From CAZXNF01 sp050741255 (lineage in GTDB: Bacteria; Pseudomonadota; Gammaproteobacteria; Burkholderiales; SG8-41), in the NCBI GenBank assembly GCA_050741255.1, contig JBOIEQ010000009.1, positions 1 through 52,297 of the forward strand: a DNA stretch of 52,297 bases, written 5' to 3'. The notes under the pieces were generated by a model that searched no databases, was not told the origin of the DNA, and saw nothing but the letters and a program-made list of their open reading frames with translations. Numbering within the stretch: position 1 is the first letter of the stretch; every line of letters begins with the position of its first letter. The translations under genes were made by a program, and so were the position numbers. Of the stretch, positions 33,520-44,470 are shown piece by piece.

Positions 33520-34365
33520 CTATTTCCGGAGCAGTTGATCTTCGGCAAACCCCGTGCGCTTGACCAGCCCATCGATCGCCTGCAGGGTTTCCAGCAGTTC
33601 CTTCATCAGCGGGAGCGGCCAGGCATTCGGGCCGTCCGACAGCGCTTTTTCCGGTACCGGATGCGTTTCCATGAACAGCCCGGACACGCCGCTGGCGACC
33701 GCGGCGCGCGCAAGCACCGGCACGAACTCGCGCTGCCCGCCCGAGACATTGCCCTGACCGCCCGGAAGCTGCACGGAGTGGGTCGCATCGAACACCACCG
33801 GACAGCCGGTCTCGCGCATGATCGCCAGCCCGCGCATGTCGGAGACCAGGTTGTGATAGCCGAAGGACGCGCCCCGCTCGCACACCATGATGTTGTCCCG
33901 GCCGCTCGCTTCCTTGGCTTTCATCACCACGTTCTTCATGTCCTCGGGCGCGAGGAACTGCCCTTTCTTGATGTTCACCGCCTTGCCGGACGCGGCGACC
34001 GCGCGGATGAAATCCGTCTGCCGGCAGAGGAAGGCCGGCGTCTGCAGCACGTCCACCACGTCGGACACGATGCCGATCTGCTCGGTCTCGTGCACATCGG
34101 TCAGCACCGGCACCTTCAGCCGGGTGCGGACTTCGTCAAGAATCTTGAGTCCTTCCTCGATGCCGGGACCGCGGAAGGACTTGCCGGAACTGCGGTTCGC
34201 CTTGTCGAAGGATGACTTGTAGATGAACGGCACTTTCAGCGCCGCGCAGATTTCCTTCAGCTTGCCCGCCGTGTCGAACGCCATCTCTCGTGACTCGATC
34301 ACGCACGGACCTGCAATCAGGAACAGGGGCTGGTCGAGGCCGGCCTCGAAACCACAGAGTTTCAT
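33520..34365 (-). CDS. kdsA: 3-deoxy-8-phosphooctulonate synthase
   Basis: KdsA condenses phosphoenolpyruvate with arabinose 5-phosphate to make KDO-8-phosphate for lipopolysaccharide core. The 281-residue protein shows LIAGPCVIESREMAF, YKSSFDKANRSS, GVRTRL-type barrel segments (ILDEVRTRLKVPVLTDVHE) and FDATHSVQLPGGQG. The start at 34365 aligns with the family N-terminus; the open frame continues upstream only inside pyrG. The spacer to pyrG is 8 bases, so the two are co-transcribed. Confidence 0.97.
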   Translation of the reverse strand: MKLCGFEAGLDQPLFLIAGPCVIESREMAFDTAGKLKEICAALKVPFIYKSSFDKANRSSGKSFRGPGIEEGLKILDEVRTRLKVPVLTDVHETEQIGIVSDVVDVLQTPAFLCRQTDFIRAVAASGKAVNIKKGQFLAPEDMKNVVMKAKEASGRDNIMVCERGASFGYHNLVSDMRGLAIMRETGCPVVFDATHSVQLPGGQGNVSGGQREFVPVLARAAVASGVSGLFMETHPVPEKALSDGPNAWPLPLMKELLETLQAIDGLVKRTGFAEDQLLRK

Positions 34366-34373
34366 GCGGGCTT

Positions 34374-36041
34374 TCAGGCGCTCTTGAGCTTGGGCGCGGC
34401 GCCGGCGGCCGCCGGCTTGGTATCCGCATAGGCCAGCGCCGCCCGGATGAAGGCGTTGAACAGCGGGTGGCCCGCACGCGGCGTCGAGGTGAATTCCGGA
34501 TGGAACTGGCAGCCGATGAACCAGGGGTGCCCCGGCAACTCCACCATTTCGCACAGCGCCTCCTTCGCCGAGCGGCCGGAGATGCGCAGCCCCGCCGCTT
34601 CCAGCCGCGGCAGGTAATGATTATTGACTTCGTAGCGGTGGCGGTGGCGCTCGACGATGCGCTCCGCGCCGTAGATGTCGCGCACTTGCGTGTCGGGCTG
34701 CAGCAGGCACTCCTGGCCGCCGAGACGCATGGTGCCGCCGAGGTCGGATTCGGACGAGCGGCGCTCGACCTTGCCGTCACGGTCCTGCCACTCGGTGATG
34801 AGCGCGATCACCGGGTGCGGCGTCTCCACCTCGAATTCGGTGCTGTGCGCGCCTTCGAGCGCCACCAGGTGGCGCGCGAACTCGATCACCGCGAGCTGCA
34901 TGCCTAGGCAGATGCCCAGGTACGGAATCCGGTTCTCGCGCGCGTAGCGCACGGCCTTGATCTTGCCTTCCACACCGCGTTTGCCGAAACCACCTGGAAC
35001 GAGAATGGCGTCCATGCCGGTGAGGCAGCCGACGCCGTTCGCCTCGATGCTCTCTGAATCGATGTAATGAATCTTGATCCGGGCGCCGGTGTGGATGCCC
35101 GCGTGGATCAGGGCTTCCGACAGTGATTTGTAGGATTCGGTCAGGTCGACGTACTTGCCAACCAGCGCGATGCTGACCGCGCGTGTCGGATGCTCCAGCG
35201 CGTAGACCAGCTTGTCCCAGGGCGCCAGATTGGCCGGTGGCGGCGTGAGTTCCAGCCGGCGGCACACGATGTCGTCGAGGTTCTGCTCGTGCAGCGTGGT
35301 GGGAATTTTGTAGATGCTGTCCACGTCGATCGCGGAAATCACGGCTTCGACCGGCACGTTCGTGAACAGCGCGATCTTGCGCCGCTCGTCTTCCGGCAGC
35401 GGGCGATCGGCACGGCACAGCAGGATGTCGGGCTGGATGCCGATCTGGCGCAGTTCCTTGACCGAGTGCTGGGTCGGCTTGGTCTTGATCTCGCCGGCGG
35501 ACTTGATATACGGCACCAGCGTCAGGTGGATAAAGCAGAAATTACCGCGCCCGAGCTCGATCGCCATCTGGCGGATGGCTTCCAGGAAGGGCAGCGATTC
35601 AATGTCGCCCACCGTGCCGCCGACCTCCACGACCGCGACCTCGGCGTCGCCCGCGCCGCGGCGGATGAAGGCCTTGATCTCGTCGGTGATGTGCGGGATG
35701 ACCTGCACCGTGCCGCCCAGGTAGTCGCCGCGCCGCTCCTTGCGAATGACGCTCTCGTAGATCTGGCCGGTGGTGAAATTGTTGCGCTTCGTCATCTTGG
35801 ACTTGACGAAGCGCTCGTAGTGCCCGAGGTCCAGGTCGGTCTCGGCGCCGTCCTCGGTGACGAAGACCTCGCCGTGCTGGAAGGGACTCATGGTGCCCGG
35901 ATCCACGTTGATGTAGGGATCCAGCTTCAACATCGTGATGCGAACGCCGCGGGATTCGAGGATGGCCGCCAGCGAGGCGGCAGCGATGCCTTTGCCAAGG
36001 GAGGACACTACGCCGCCAGTGACAAAGATGTATTTGGTCAT
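34374..36041 (-). CDS. pyrG: CTP synthase
   Basis: PyrG aminates UTP to CTP using glutamine. The 555-residue protein has the N-terminal synthetase domain (MTKYIFVTGGVVSSLGKGI, LDPYINVDPGTMSPFQHGEV). A C-terminal class I glutaminase domain has the nucleophile cysteine in LGICLGMQLAV and the histidine/glutamate pair in CQFHPEFTSTP. Length is typical. A good sigma-70-like promoter lies just upstream, so pyrG probably heads the pyrG-kdsA-eno-ftsB transcript. Confidence 0.98.
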   Translation of the reverse strand: MTKYIFVTGGVVSSLGKGIAAASLAAILESRGVRITMLKLDPYINVDPGTMSPFQHGEVFVTEDGAETDLDLGHYERFVKSKMTKRNNFTTGQIYESVIRKERRGDYLGGTVQVIPHITDEIKAFIRRGAGDAEVAVVEVGGTVGDIESLPFLEAIRQMAIELGRGNFCFIHLTLVPYIKSAGEIKTKPTQHSVKELRQIGIQPDILLCRADRPLPEDERRKIALFTNVPVEAVISAIDVDSIYKIPTTLHEQNLDDIVCRRLELTPPPANLAPWDKLVYALEHPTRAVSIALVGKYVDLTESYKSLSEALIHAGIHTGARIKIHYIDSESIEANGVGCLTGMDAILVPGGFGKRGVEGKIKAVRYARENRIPYLGICLGMQLAVIEFARHLVALEGAHSTEFEVETPHPVIALITEWQDRDGKVERRSSESDLGGTMRLGGQECLLQPDTQVRDIYGAERIVERHRHRYEVNNHYLPRLEAAGLRISGRSAKEALCEMVELPGHPWFIGCQFHPEFTSTPRAGHPLFNAFIRAALAYADTKPAAAGAAPKLKSA

Positions 36042-36065
36042 TTCATCGCTTCATATCGTTTTCGA

Positions 36066-36094
36066 ATTCTAGCGCAAAAGCCCCCTTCCCTCAA
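36066..36094 (-). promoter_or_regulatory. Sigma-70-type promoter for the pyrG operon
   Basis: On the minus strand TTGAGG (36094-36089) and TAGAAT (36071-36066) are separated by exactly 17 bases. They match the -35 consensus at four of six positions and the -10 at five of six. Transcription would begin near 36059, about 18 bases before the pyrG start. Confidence 0.7.
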
Positions 36095-36121
36095 TCCGGA
36101 AAACGGCCGCGTCCGACGCCA

Positions 36122-38548
<2,427 letters not shown>

Positions 38549-38604
38549 TGCCGCCGCCCCGAATTGTGTGCAAGATACAAACGCGCATGACGCGCCGCCT
38601 GCAG

Positions 38605-38615
38605 TTGACTGTCAA
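38605..38615. promoter_or_regulatory. Palindromic TTGAC box between ppsA and its regulator
   Basis: TTGAC-T-GTCAA is a perfect inverted repeat in the divergent spacer. It offers TTGACA or TTGACT as a -35 on each strand, but neither has a good -10 at 17 bases. It could be overlapping promoters or an operator. Confidence 0.35.
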
Positions 38616-38652
38616 ACCGCCATTTTACCGGCTCGCCCCCGCCCCCGCACTG

Positions 38653-39480
38653 ATGACGCAACGCCGCACCGCTTTTTTCGTGTCCGACCGCACCGGCATC
38701 ACCGCCGAGATGCTGGGTCACAGCCTGCTCACGCAGTTTGCCGACACAGTCCCGATCCGGGAAATCACCCTGCCGTTCGTCGATTCCGCGGACAAGGCGC
38801 GGGCCGTGGTCGCCCAGATCAACGCCAAAGGCGTGGAAGACGGCGCCCGTCCCCTGGTCTTCAGCACCCTGGTCGATACCGAAGTCGCCAAGGTCGTCGG
38901 CGAAGCCACCGCGCTGTTCCTCGACTGCTTCGACATCTTCATCGCCCCGCTGGAACGCGAACTCGGTGTCAGTGCCTCGCACGCGGTCGGCAAATCGCAC
39001 AGCGCGAGCAACGTCAACACCTACCACCACCGGATCGATGCGGTGAACTACTCGCTGTCGCATGACGACGGCGTCTCCACCCGCGATCTGGCGGAAGCGG
39101 ACATCATCCTGACGGGAGTCTCGCGGTGCGGCAAAACGCCGACCTGCCTGTACCTCGCCATGCAATTCGGCATCCGTGCGGCCAATTACCCGCTGATTCC
39201 GGAAGATTTCGGCGCGCGCCAGTTGCCGGGCCAGCTGAAGCCGCTGCGCAAACGTCTCTACGGCCTGACCATCGCCCCCACGCGCCTGGCGGAAATCCGT
39301 ACCGAGCGCCGGCCGAACAGCCACTATGCGGCACTGTCCAGCTGCGAATTCGAGGTCCGCGAAGCCGAAGCGCTGATGCGACAGGAAGGCATTCCCTTTC
39401 TGGACGCGACGTCCAAATCCGTCGAGGAGCTCGCGGCAACCATCGTGCACGAGGCGAAGCTCGAACGCAGGATTTACTGA
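38653..39480 (+). CDS. ppsR: PEP synthase regulatory protein (bifunctional kinase/pyrophosphorylase)
   Basis: This DUF299-family protein inactivates PpsA by ADP-dependent phosphorylation and reactivates it by phosphate-dependent removal. The 275-residue product has the conserved N-terminus FFVSDRTGITAEMLGHSL and the P-loop GVSRCGKT at 155-162. YLAMQFGIRAANYPLIPED and a C-terminal SVEELAATI segment follow. ATG at 38653 gives the typical length and N-terminus; in-frame ATGs upstream add unconserved residues. The 106-base spacer after it contains an 8-base inverted repeat (TGTCGTCG/CGACGACA) with a 24-base loop, not a convincing terminator. Confidence 0.93.
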   Translation: MTQRRTAFFVSDRTGITAEMLGHSLLTQFADTVPIREITLPFVDSADKARAVVAQINAKGVEDGARPLVFSTLVDTEVAKVVGEATALFLDCFDIFIAPLERELGVSASHAVGKSHSASNVNTYHHRIDAVNYSLSHDDGVSTRDLAEADIILTGVSRCGKTPTCLYLAMQFGIRAANYPLIPEDFGARQLPGQLKPLRKRLYGLTIAPTRLAEIRTERRPNSHYAALSSCEFEVREAEALMRQEGIPFLDATSKSVEELAATIVHEAKLERRIY

Positions 39481-39586
39481 GCGCGCCTGCCGTCATGTCG
39501 TCGAAATTATAGGGGCAGGGCCAAGCGCGACGACAGGGGCCGAACGGGCCAAACGTGCCCCCGCAGCAAACGAACCGATGGTCCGT

Positions 39587-40384
39587 CTAGGCCCGGACCC
39601 GCATCTGCCTCACACGCTCGAACAGGCAGACCGCGGCCGCCGCCGCCACGTTAAGAGACTCCACCGGTCCCGGCATCGGAATCGACGCGACGTCATGCAC
39701 CCCCGCGCGCAGGGCGGCGCTCAGCCCAGAGCCTTCGTTGCCGAACGCCAGTGCTACCGGACCGGTGAGATCGGTCTCGTAGATCGTCCGCGCTGCGGTA
39801 TGACTCGCACCGACCACGCGGCCCTGAAACGCGCGTGCGTAGGCCTCAAGATCTACGCCTTCGTGGATCGCCAGCATGAAGTGCGCGCCCATCGCCGCCC
39901 GCAACACCCGCGGCGACCAGGCATGGACCGCATGCGGCGACAGGCAGACGTGCGCGATGCCGGCGGCGGCGGCCGAGCGCAGGATCGAACCAAGGTTGCC
40001 GGGGTCCTGAATATCTTCCAGCAGCACGACGAACGCTGCGTCCGGCGGCGGCGGCGCAACCAGCGGCGTCGGCACGATCGCCATCACGCCGGTCGGCGTT
40101 TGCACCGTCGAGATCTGCGCGAACAACGCATCGCTCAATTGCAGAGGCGCGCAAGCGGTGCATTGCGCGAGCAGACGGACAACCTCGGGATCGGCCTGCG
40201 CGGCGTGACTGACAAACAGCTCCGCCGGCACACCGACGTGTTCGCGATAGGCCGCGGCCAGATGGATGCCGTCGAGCACCGACAAGCCGCTCTTGCGTCT
40301 CTCGCGCGAGGACTGCACGAGTTTCACCAGTTGCCGGTAGCGCGGATTCTCCGCCGAGACGATGGATTTCAGCACGGGACTCAT
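39587..40384 (-). CDS. TrmH/SpoU-family RNA 2'-O-methyltransferase
   Basis: The 265-residue protein has an N-terminal substrate-binding domain (VQSSRERRKSGLSVLDGIHL) and a C-terminal SPOUT methyltransferase domain. The three SPOUT motifs are LEDIQDPGNLGSILRSA, VALAFGNEGSGLS and IPMPGPVESLNVAAAAAVC, the last forming the trefoil knot that binds SAM. It probably methylates a ribose in rRNA or tRNA; the target is not readable. The start at 40384 overlaps the senA stop by 4 bases (ATGA). In related betaproteobacteria this gene usually follows rnhB and precedes the PEP synthase pair, so here its upstream neighbour has changed. Confidence 0.9.
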   Translation of the reverse strand: MSPVLKSIVSAENPRYRQLVKLVQSSRERRKSGLSVLDGIHLAAAYREHVGVPAELFVSHAAQADPEVVRLLAQCTACAPLQLSDALFAQISTVQTPTGVMAIVPTPLVAPPPPDAAFVVLLEDIQDPGNLGSILRSAAAAGIAHVCLSPHAVHAWSPRVLRAAMGAHFMLAIHEGVDLEAYARAFQGRVVGASHTAARTIYETDLTGPVALAFGNEGSGLSAALRAGVHDVASIPMPGPVESLNVAAAAAVCLFERVRQMRVRA

Positions 40385-41718
40385 AACGCGCAGGTACGGA
40401 AGCCGGCGATCACGTCGCGCCGGTCGGGGGTGAAGAAATTGCGCCACGTCGTGCGCAGCAGCGCGGGCTCTGTCGCAAAACAACCGCCGCGCAGCACGCG
40501 GTGCGTGCCGAACCACGGTTCGGAATACTCCCGGTACGGATCGCGCACGTAGCCGGGATAAGGCGCGAACGGGTCCGCCGTCCATTCCCAGACGTTGCCG
40601 AAAGCCTGGCGCAGCCCCCACGCGCTGTCGCCGGCGCCATACCCCTGCGCGTTCGTCACGCCACCCACACCTCCGTGGAGGTTGGCATGCCTCGCATCCG
40701 CTGTCGCCGCGCCCCATGGCGTCATGCGTTTGATTTCGCCGGACGGCGCGGCCGGTGTCGTGGCCACCGCCTGCTCCCACTCGCTTTCGCGCGGCAGCCG
40801 GCGTCCGGCCCAACGACACCAGGCTTCCGCCTCATGCGCATTGACGTGCACGACGGCCGCGTCACGCGCGAGCGGCTGCCAGCGGTCGAACACGCGCTGC
40901 TCCCATCCGCCCGGCTGACGGCGCCAGTATGCCGGATGCTCCGCGCCCGCTCCGGCGCGCCAACGCCAGCCTTCCGGCGTCCACAGTTCCTGACATCCGT
41001 AACCGCCGGCATCGACGAATGCTGCGTATTCGTCCTGACTCACCACGCTACGGGCCATGGCGAACGGCGCCAGCGCGACCGGATGCGCCCATTTCTCGTT
41101 ATCGAAGACAAAGGCGCCATCCTGCGCGGCGCCGAGATGGTATTCACCGCCGGGCAAATGCACGTCGCCGCCGCCCGGTTCACCGTTTTCAGCCCGTGCG
41201 CCGGGGGTGACCACCGGCGCCTCGTAGCCCAACGTCTGCCGGGTATAGACGAAGGCTTCGTCGTGCATTTCCTCGTGCGCGACGGCTAGTTCGGCGAAAT
41301 ACAACAGGGACTGGCGGTCGGGCTCATGCGTCAGCCGCGTCAGCACGGCCTCCTGCACCGCGGCCTGGTAGTCCATGACGGCGGGCCAGCCGGGCAAGGG
41401 CAGGTCCCAGCGCGTGGCGTGCGCGACATGCGTTGAATCGTACAGCCGGTCGGCATCATCACGCAGCGATGCGCCGAAGGTTTCCGGCGCTTGCCAGCGC
41501 AGACACCAGCGCTCCTGGAACCAGGCGAGATGACCGAATTCCCATAACGGTGGATTGACGCTCGCCAGCCGTGGTCCGCGCTCCCGCATGCCGTCGAGAC
41601 CTGCCGCCAGTTGCCGCGTGCGCGCCCGCGCCGCCTGCAGTCGCCGCATGAGCGTCTGCGGAGAGGCGCGGGTCACCAGCGCAGCCCGCGAAGCGTCTGC
41701 TATATTGGTCATCGTCAT
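40381..41718 (-). CDS. senA: Selenoneine synthase SenA (EgtB-like)
   Basis: The 445-residue protein has an EgtB-type layout: an N-terminal DinB-like domain with three candidate iron ligands, H63 (EFGHLAWFQERW), H148 and H152 (AHEEMHDE), and a C-terminal formylglycine-enzyme-like sulfatase domain (about 185-445; LPRESEWE, GNVWEWT, VLRGGCF). EgtB joins cysteine derivatives to hercynine. SenA is the described homologue that joins a selenosugar to hercynine to make selenoneine. I call SenA because the divergent neighbour is a SenB-type glycosyltransferase. A candidate -10 lies only a few bases before the start, so the message may be nearly leaderless. ATG at 41712 is an alternative start. EgtB remains possible if the neighbour is misread. 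Confidence 0.82.
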   Translation of the reverse strand: MTMTNIADASRAALVTRASPQTLMRRLQAARARTRQLAAGLDGMRERGPRLASVNPPLWEFGHLAWFQERWCLRWQAPETFGASLRDDADRLYDSTHVAHATRWDLPLPGWPAVMDYQAAVQEAVLTRLTHEPDRQSLLYFAELAVAHEEMHDEAFVYTRQTLGYEAPVVTPGARAENGEPGGGDVHLPGGEYHLGAAQDGAFVFDNEKWAHPVALAPFAMARSVVSQDEYAAFVDAGGYGCQELWTPEGWRWRAGAGAEHPAYWRRQPGGWEQRVFDRWQPLARDAAVVHVNAHEAEAWCRWAGRRLPRESEWEQAVATTPAAPSGEIKRMTPWGAATADARHANLHGGVGGVTNAQGYGAGDSAWGLRQAFGNVWEWTADPFAPYPGYVRDPYREYSEPWFGTHRVLRGGCFATEPALLRTTWRNFFTPDRRDVIAGFRTCAL

Positions 41719-41727
41719 TCCGCGCGG

Positions 41728-41733
41728 AGTTTA
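41728..41733 (-). promoter_or_regulatory. Candidate -10 box for senA
   Basis: TAAACT on the minus strand matches the -10 consensus at five of six positions, but the hexamer 17 bases upstream is a poor -35. Transcription would start about 3 bases before the senA ATG at 41718, giving a nearly leaderless message. It lies in the 53-base divergent spacer. Confidence 0.35.
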
Positions 41734-41771
41734 GCAGTCCGGCTTTTCTGCTTTTACCGCCACCACTTTCA

Positions 41772-42737
41772 TTGAACATCATCCTCGTCACGCCCGCCCG
41801 GCCCTCAGCCCGCGCCGGTAACTGGCACACGGCCGCACGCTGGGCGCGGCTGCTACGGGAGGCCGGCCATCGCGTACGCACCGTGTCCGCCTGGGATGGC
41901 GATGCCGGCCCGCGCGCCGATCTCATGCTCGCCCTGCACGCGCGCCGCAGCGCGGATTCGATCCGCCGCTGGTCCATTGCCATGCCGCGCCGGCCGCTGA
42001 TAGTGGCGCTGACCGGCACCGATCTTTACCGCGACATCCGCACCTCCCGTGCCGCCCAGCGTTCGCTGGCGCTTGCCGACCGCCTGCTGGTGTTGCAGGC
42101 ACTCGGCGCGCAGGCGGTGCCCGCACGCCATCGCGGCAAAACCCGGGTCATCTATCAGTCGGCGCCCGGCGTGCGGCCCGGGCGCCCACGCGAGGATGCC
42201 TTCGAAGTGTGCGTCAGCGGTCATCTGCGCGCCGAGAAAGATCCGTTCAGAACCGCGGCGGCGCTCGCGTATCTGCCCAAGGCCAGCCGTATCCGGGTCG
42301 TGCATGCCGGCGCGGCCTACGCACCCGCCGCTGCGCGGCAGGCGCAGGCATGGGCCGATCGCGAACCGCGCTACCGGTGGCTCGGCGAACTGTCGCACCG
42401 GCGCGCGCTGACGCTGCTGACCCGCTCGCGGCTGCTGGTGATGAGTTCGCGCCTGGAAGGTGGCGCCAACGTGGTGTCCGAGGCGCTGGTGGCCGGGGTG
42501 CCGGTACTGGCCTCGCGAATACCCGGCAACGTCGGCATGCTGGGCCGCGACTATGCGGGCTACTACCCGGTGGAGAACACGCACGCCCTCGCCCGGCTGC
42601 TGCGCCGCGCCGAAGCGGATCCCGCGTTCTACCGAAAGCTCATGGCCCAATGCCGGCTGCGCCGGCGCCTGATCACCCCGGTGCGGGAACGCGCGGCGCT
42701 CGCCGCCGTGGTGAAGGAACTCAGGGCGAGCGGCTGA
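41772..42737 (+). CDS. senB: Selenosugar synthase SenB (TIGR04348-type glycosyltransferase)
   Basis: The 321-residue GT-B glycosyltransferase matches the family now known as SenB, which makes a selenosugar from selenophosphate and a UDP-sugar. Conserved blocks are IILVTPARPSARAGNWHTA, RWARLLREAGHRV, LALHARRSADSIRRW, VALTGTDLYRDI and RVIYQSA. The donor-site region SSRLEGGANVVSEALVAGVP lies at about 223-242. The start is TTG at 41772, with no ATG in frame nearby and no Shine-Dalgarno, 53 bases from the divergent senA start. The 3' end overlaps the convergent rnhB by 17 bases. No senC (selenophosphate synthetase-like) gene is adjacent, so selenophosphate would have to come from elsewhere. Confidence 0.82.
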   Translation: MNIILVTPARPSARAGNWHTAARWARLLREAGHRVRTVSAWDGDAGPRADLMLALHARRSADSIRRWSIAMPRRPLIVALTGTDLYRDIRTSRAAQRSLALADRLLVLQALGAQAVPARHRGKTRVIYQSAPGVRPGRPREDAFEVCVSGHLRAEKDPFRTAAALAYLPKASRIRVVHAGAAYAPAAARQAQAWADREPRYRWLGELSHRRALTLLTRSRLLVMSSRLEGGANVVSEALVAGVPVLASRIPGNVGMLGRDYAGYYPVENTHALARLLRRAEADPAFYRKLMAQCRLRRRLITPVRERAALAAVVKELRASG

Positions 42738-43296
42738 GCGCGACGCGCACCGGTGCGAAGGAACGCCGGTGTTCCGGCGTCGGCCCCAGCGCCGTGAGCG
42801 CGGCCCGATGGGCGGCGGTCGGGTAGCCCTTGTGGCGGTCGAAACCATAACCGGGATATCTCGCGTGCAGGCCCAGCATGTGCGCGTCGCGGTCCGTCTT
42901 GGCGAGAATGGAGGCCGCCATGATCTCCGGCACCAGGGCGTCGCCGCGTACCACCGCTCGCGCGCGGCAGCCGAGTGCGGGACAGCGGTTGCCGTCGATC
43001 AGTGCTTCCGTTGGCGTATGGCCCAGCGCGGCAACCGCGCGCTGCATCGCGAGCATGGTGGCATGCAGGATATTGAGGCGGTCGATCTCCTCGACCGTGG
43101 CGGTGGCCACCGCCCAGGCCATCGCCTCGCGGCGGATGGCCGCCGCGAGCGTCACGCGCCGTGCCGCACTGAGCGCCTTGGAATCGGCCAGTCCCGCGAG
43201 CATGCAATCCGCGCCAAGGATGACGGCTGCCGCATAAACAGGGCCTGCCAGCGGCCCGCGACCCGCCTCGTCCACTCCGCACAGCACGGCCTGCAT
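42721..43296 (-). CDS. rnhB: Ribonuclease HII
   Basis: RNase HII nicks RNA in RNA-DNA hybrids and starts removal of misincorporated ribonucleotides. The 191-residue protein shows CGVDEAGRGPLAGPVYAAAV with the first acidic pair, DSKALSAARR, and the third catalytic aspartate in ILAKTDRD. YGFDRHKGYPT is a type 2 signature. The start shares one base with the lpxB stop (TGATG). The lpxB-rnhB pairing is usual; the gene expected next, the RNA methyltransferase, is displaced by senB and senA. Confidence 0.95.
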   Translation of the reverse strand: MQAVLCGVDEAGRGPLAGPVYAAAVILGADCMLAGLADSKALSAARRVTLAAAIRREAMAWAVATATVEEIDRLNILHATMLAMQRAVAALGHTPTEALIDGNRCPALGCRARAVVRGDALVPEIMAASILAKTDRDAHMLGLHARYPGYGFDRHKGYPTAAHRAALTALGPTPEHRRSFAPVRVALSRSP

Positions 43297-44459
43297 CAGG
43301 CGGCAGTGACTACCGATGCGATCGCGTCTGCCGCGCGTGCCGCGGCATCCTGCTTCAGGCTGGTCCGCAGCGCGGCAAAGCGTTCGACGAGCCGTTCCCG
43401 CACACCACCGTCGGCGAGCAGATTGAGCGCCGCCTGCGCCAGATTTTCCGGCGTCGCGTCTTCCTGGATCAATTCCGGCACGATGAACTCCCCGGACAGG
43501 ATGTTGGGCAAACCGAAGTACGGCAGATAAGGACGACGGAACAGCGTCAGCGCCCGCAGGGCCGCGGTCGACATGCGATAGGCGATGACCATCGGACAGC
43601 CCAGCAACGCGGCTTCCAGAGTGGCGGTGCCCGACGCCACGACCGCCACATCGGCCGCCGCCAGGCTCGTGTGTGCGTGTCCGAACAGGAGGGAGAGCGA
43701 CAATTCGTGCGCGTCGCAGTCGTAGATGGCCTGTTCGAACAGTAGCCTGGTCTCGCGCGTCACGAGCGGCACCAGAAAGCGGGTGTCCGGCCGCTCGCGC
43801 GCGATGCGCTGGGCGGTTTCCACCAGCGGACGCGCCAGGTGCGTGACCTCCGACTGGCGGCTACCCGGCAGCAGCGCGACCACCGTGGCGCCGGGCTTCA
43901 GCCGCAGTTGTTCGCGGGCCTGCGCGCGGTTCGGCACCTGCTCCAGCAGTTCCGCGAGCGGATGCCCGATGAAGCTTGCGCGCACCCCCGCCCGTTCGTA
44001 CAGCGCGGGCTCGAACGGGAACAGGCACAGCATGGTGTCCACCGCGCGACGGATCTTGCGGATGCGCTCCCCGCGCCACATCCAGAGCGACGGACTGACG
44101 AGATGGACGGTGGGTATGCCGCGGGCGCGCAGGCCGCATTCGAGGCCGAAATTGAAATCGGGGGCGTCTATGCCGACAAAAGCCGCCGGCCGCGCCTCCA
44201 GGATCCGCGCCTTGAGATCGCGGCGCATGGCGATGAGGCCCGGCAGGTGGCGGATCACTTCGAGGTAACCCCGAATCGCCAGCCGCTCCATCGGAAACCA
44301 GGAGTCGAGTCCCTGCGCCTCCATGCGCGGGCCACCGATGCCGACGAAGCGGGCCGTCGGCAGGCGCTCGCGCAGCACCGCGAGGATCTGCCCCCCGATC
44401 AGGTCGCCGGAGGCCTCTCCCGCCACCAGCGCGATCGTGGGTCCGTCGCCCGTTGTCAC
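43296..44459 (-). CDS. lpxB: Lipid A disaccharide synthase
   Basis: LpxB joins UDP-2,3-diacylglucosamine and lipid X to make the lipid A disaccharide at the inner membrane. The 387-residue protein has the LpxB N-terminal motif LVAGEASGDLIGGQIL, then GIGGPRMEAQGLDSWFP and APDFNFGL. VSPSLWMWRGERI lies in the middle, and the nucleotide-sugar region LLPGSRQSEV and ASGTATLEAAL in the second half. It starts 11 bases after lpxA and ends overlapping rnhB by one base. Confidence 0.96.
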   Translation of the reverse strand: MTTGDGPTIALVAGEASGDLIGGQILAVLRERLPTARFVGIGGPRMEAQGLDSWFPMERLAIRGYLEVIRHLPGLIAMRRDLKARILEARPAAFVGIDAPDFNFGLECGLRARGIPTVHLVSPSLWMWRGERIRKIRRAVDTMLCLFPFEPALYERAGVRASFIGHPLAELLEQVPNRAQAREQLRLKPGATVVALLPGSRQSEVTHLARPLVETAQRIARERPDTRFLVPLVTRETRLLFEQAIYDCDAHELSLSLLFGHAHTSLAAADVAVVASGTATLEAALLGCPMVIAYRMSTAALRALTLFRRPYLPYFGLPNILSGEFIVPELIQEDATPENLAQAALNLLADGGVRERLVERFAALRTSLKQDAAARAADAIASVVTAA

Positions 44460-44470
44460 GGCCTTCCCGC

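Noticed and set aside
39481..39586. Terminator between ppsR and the convergent RNA methyltransferase
   Set aside because: The 8-base inverted repeat has a 24-base loop and no T run on either strand.
40381..41718. Ergothioneine synthase EgtB as the primary call
   Set aside because: The fold fits, but the divergent SenB-type glycosyltransferase and absence of egtD or egtC nearby make SenA the better reading. EgtB is kept as the alternative.
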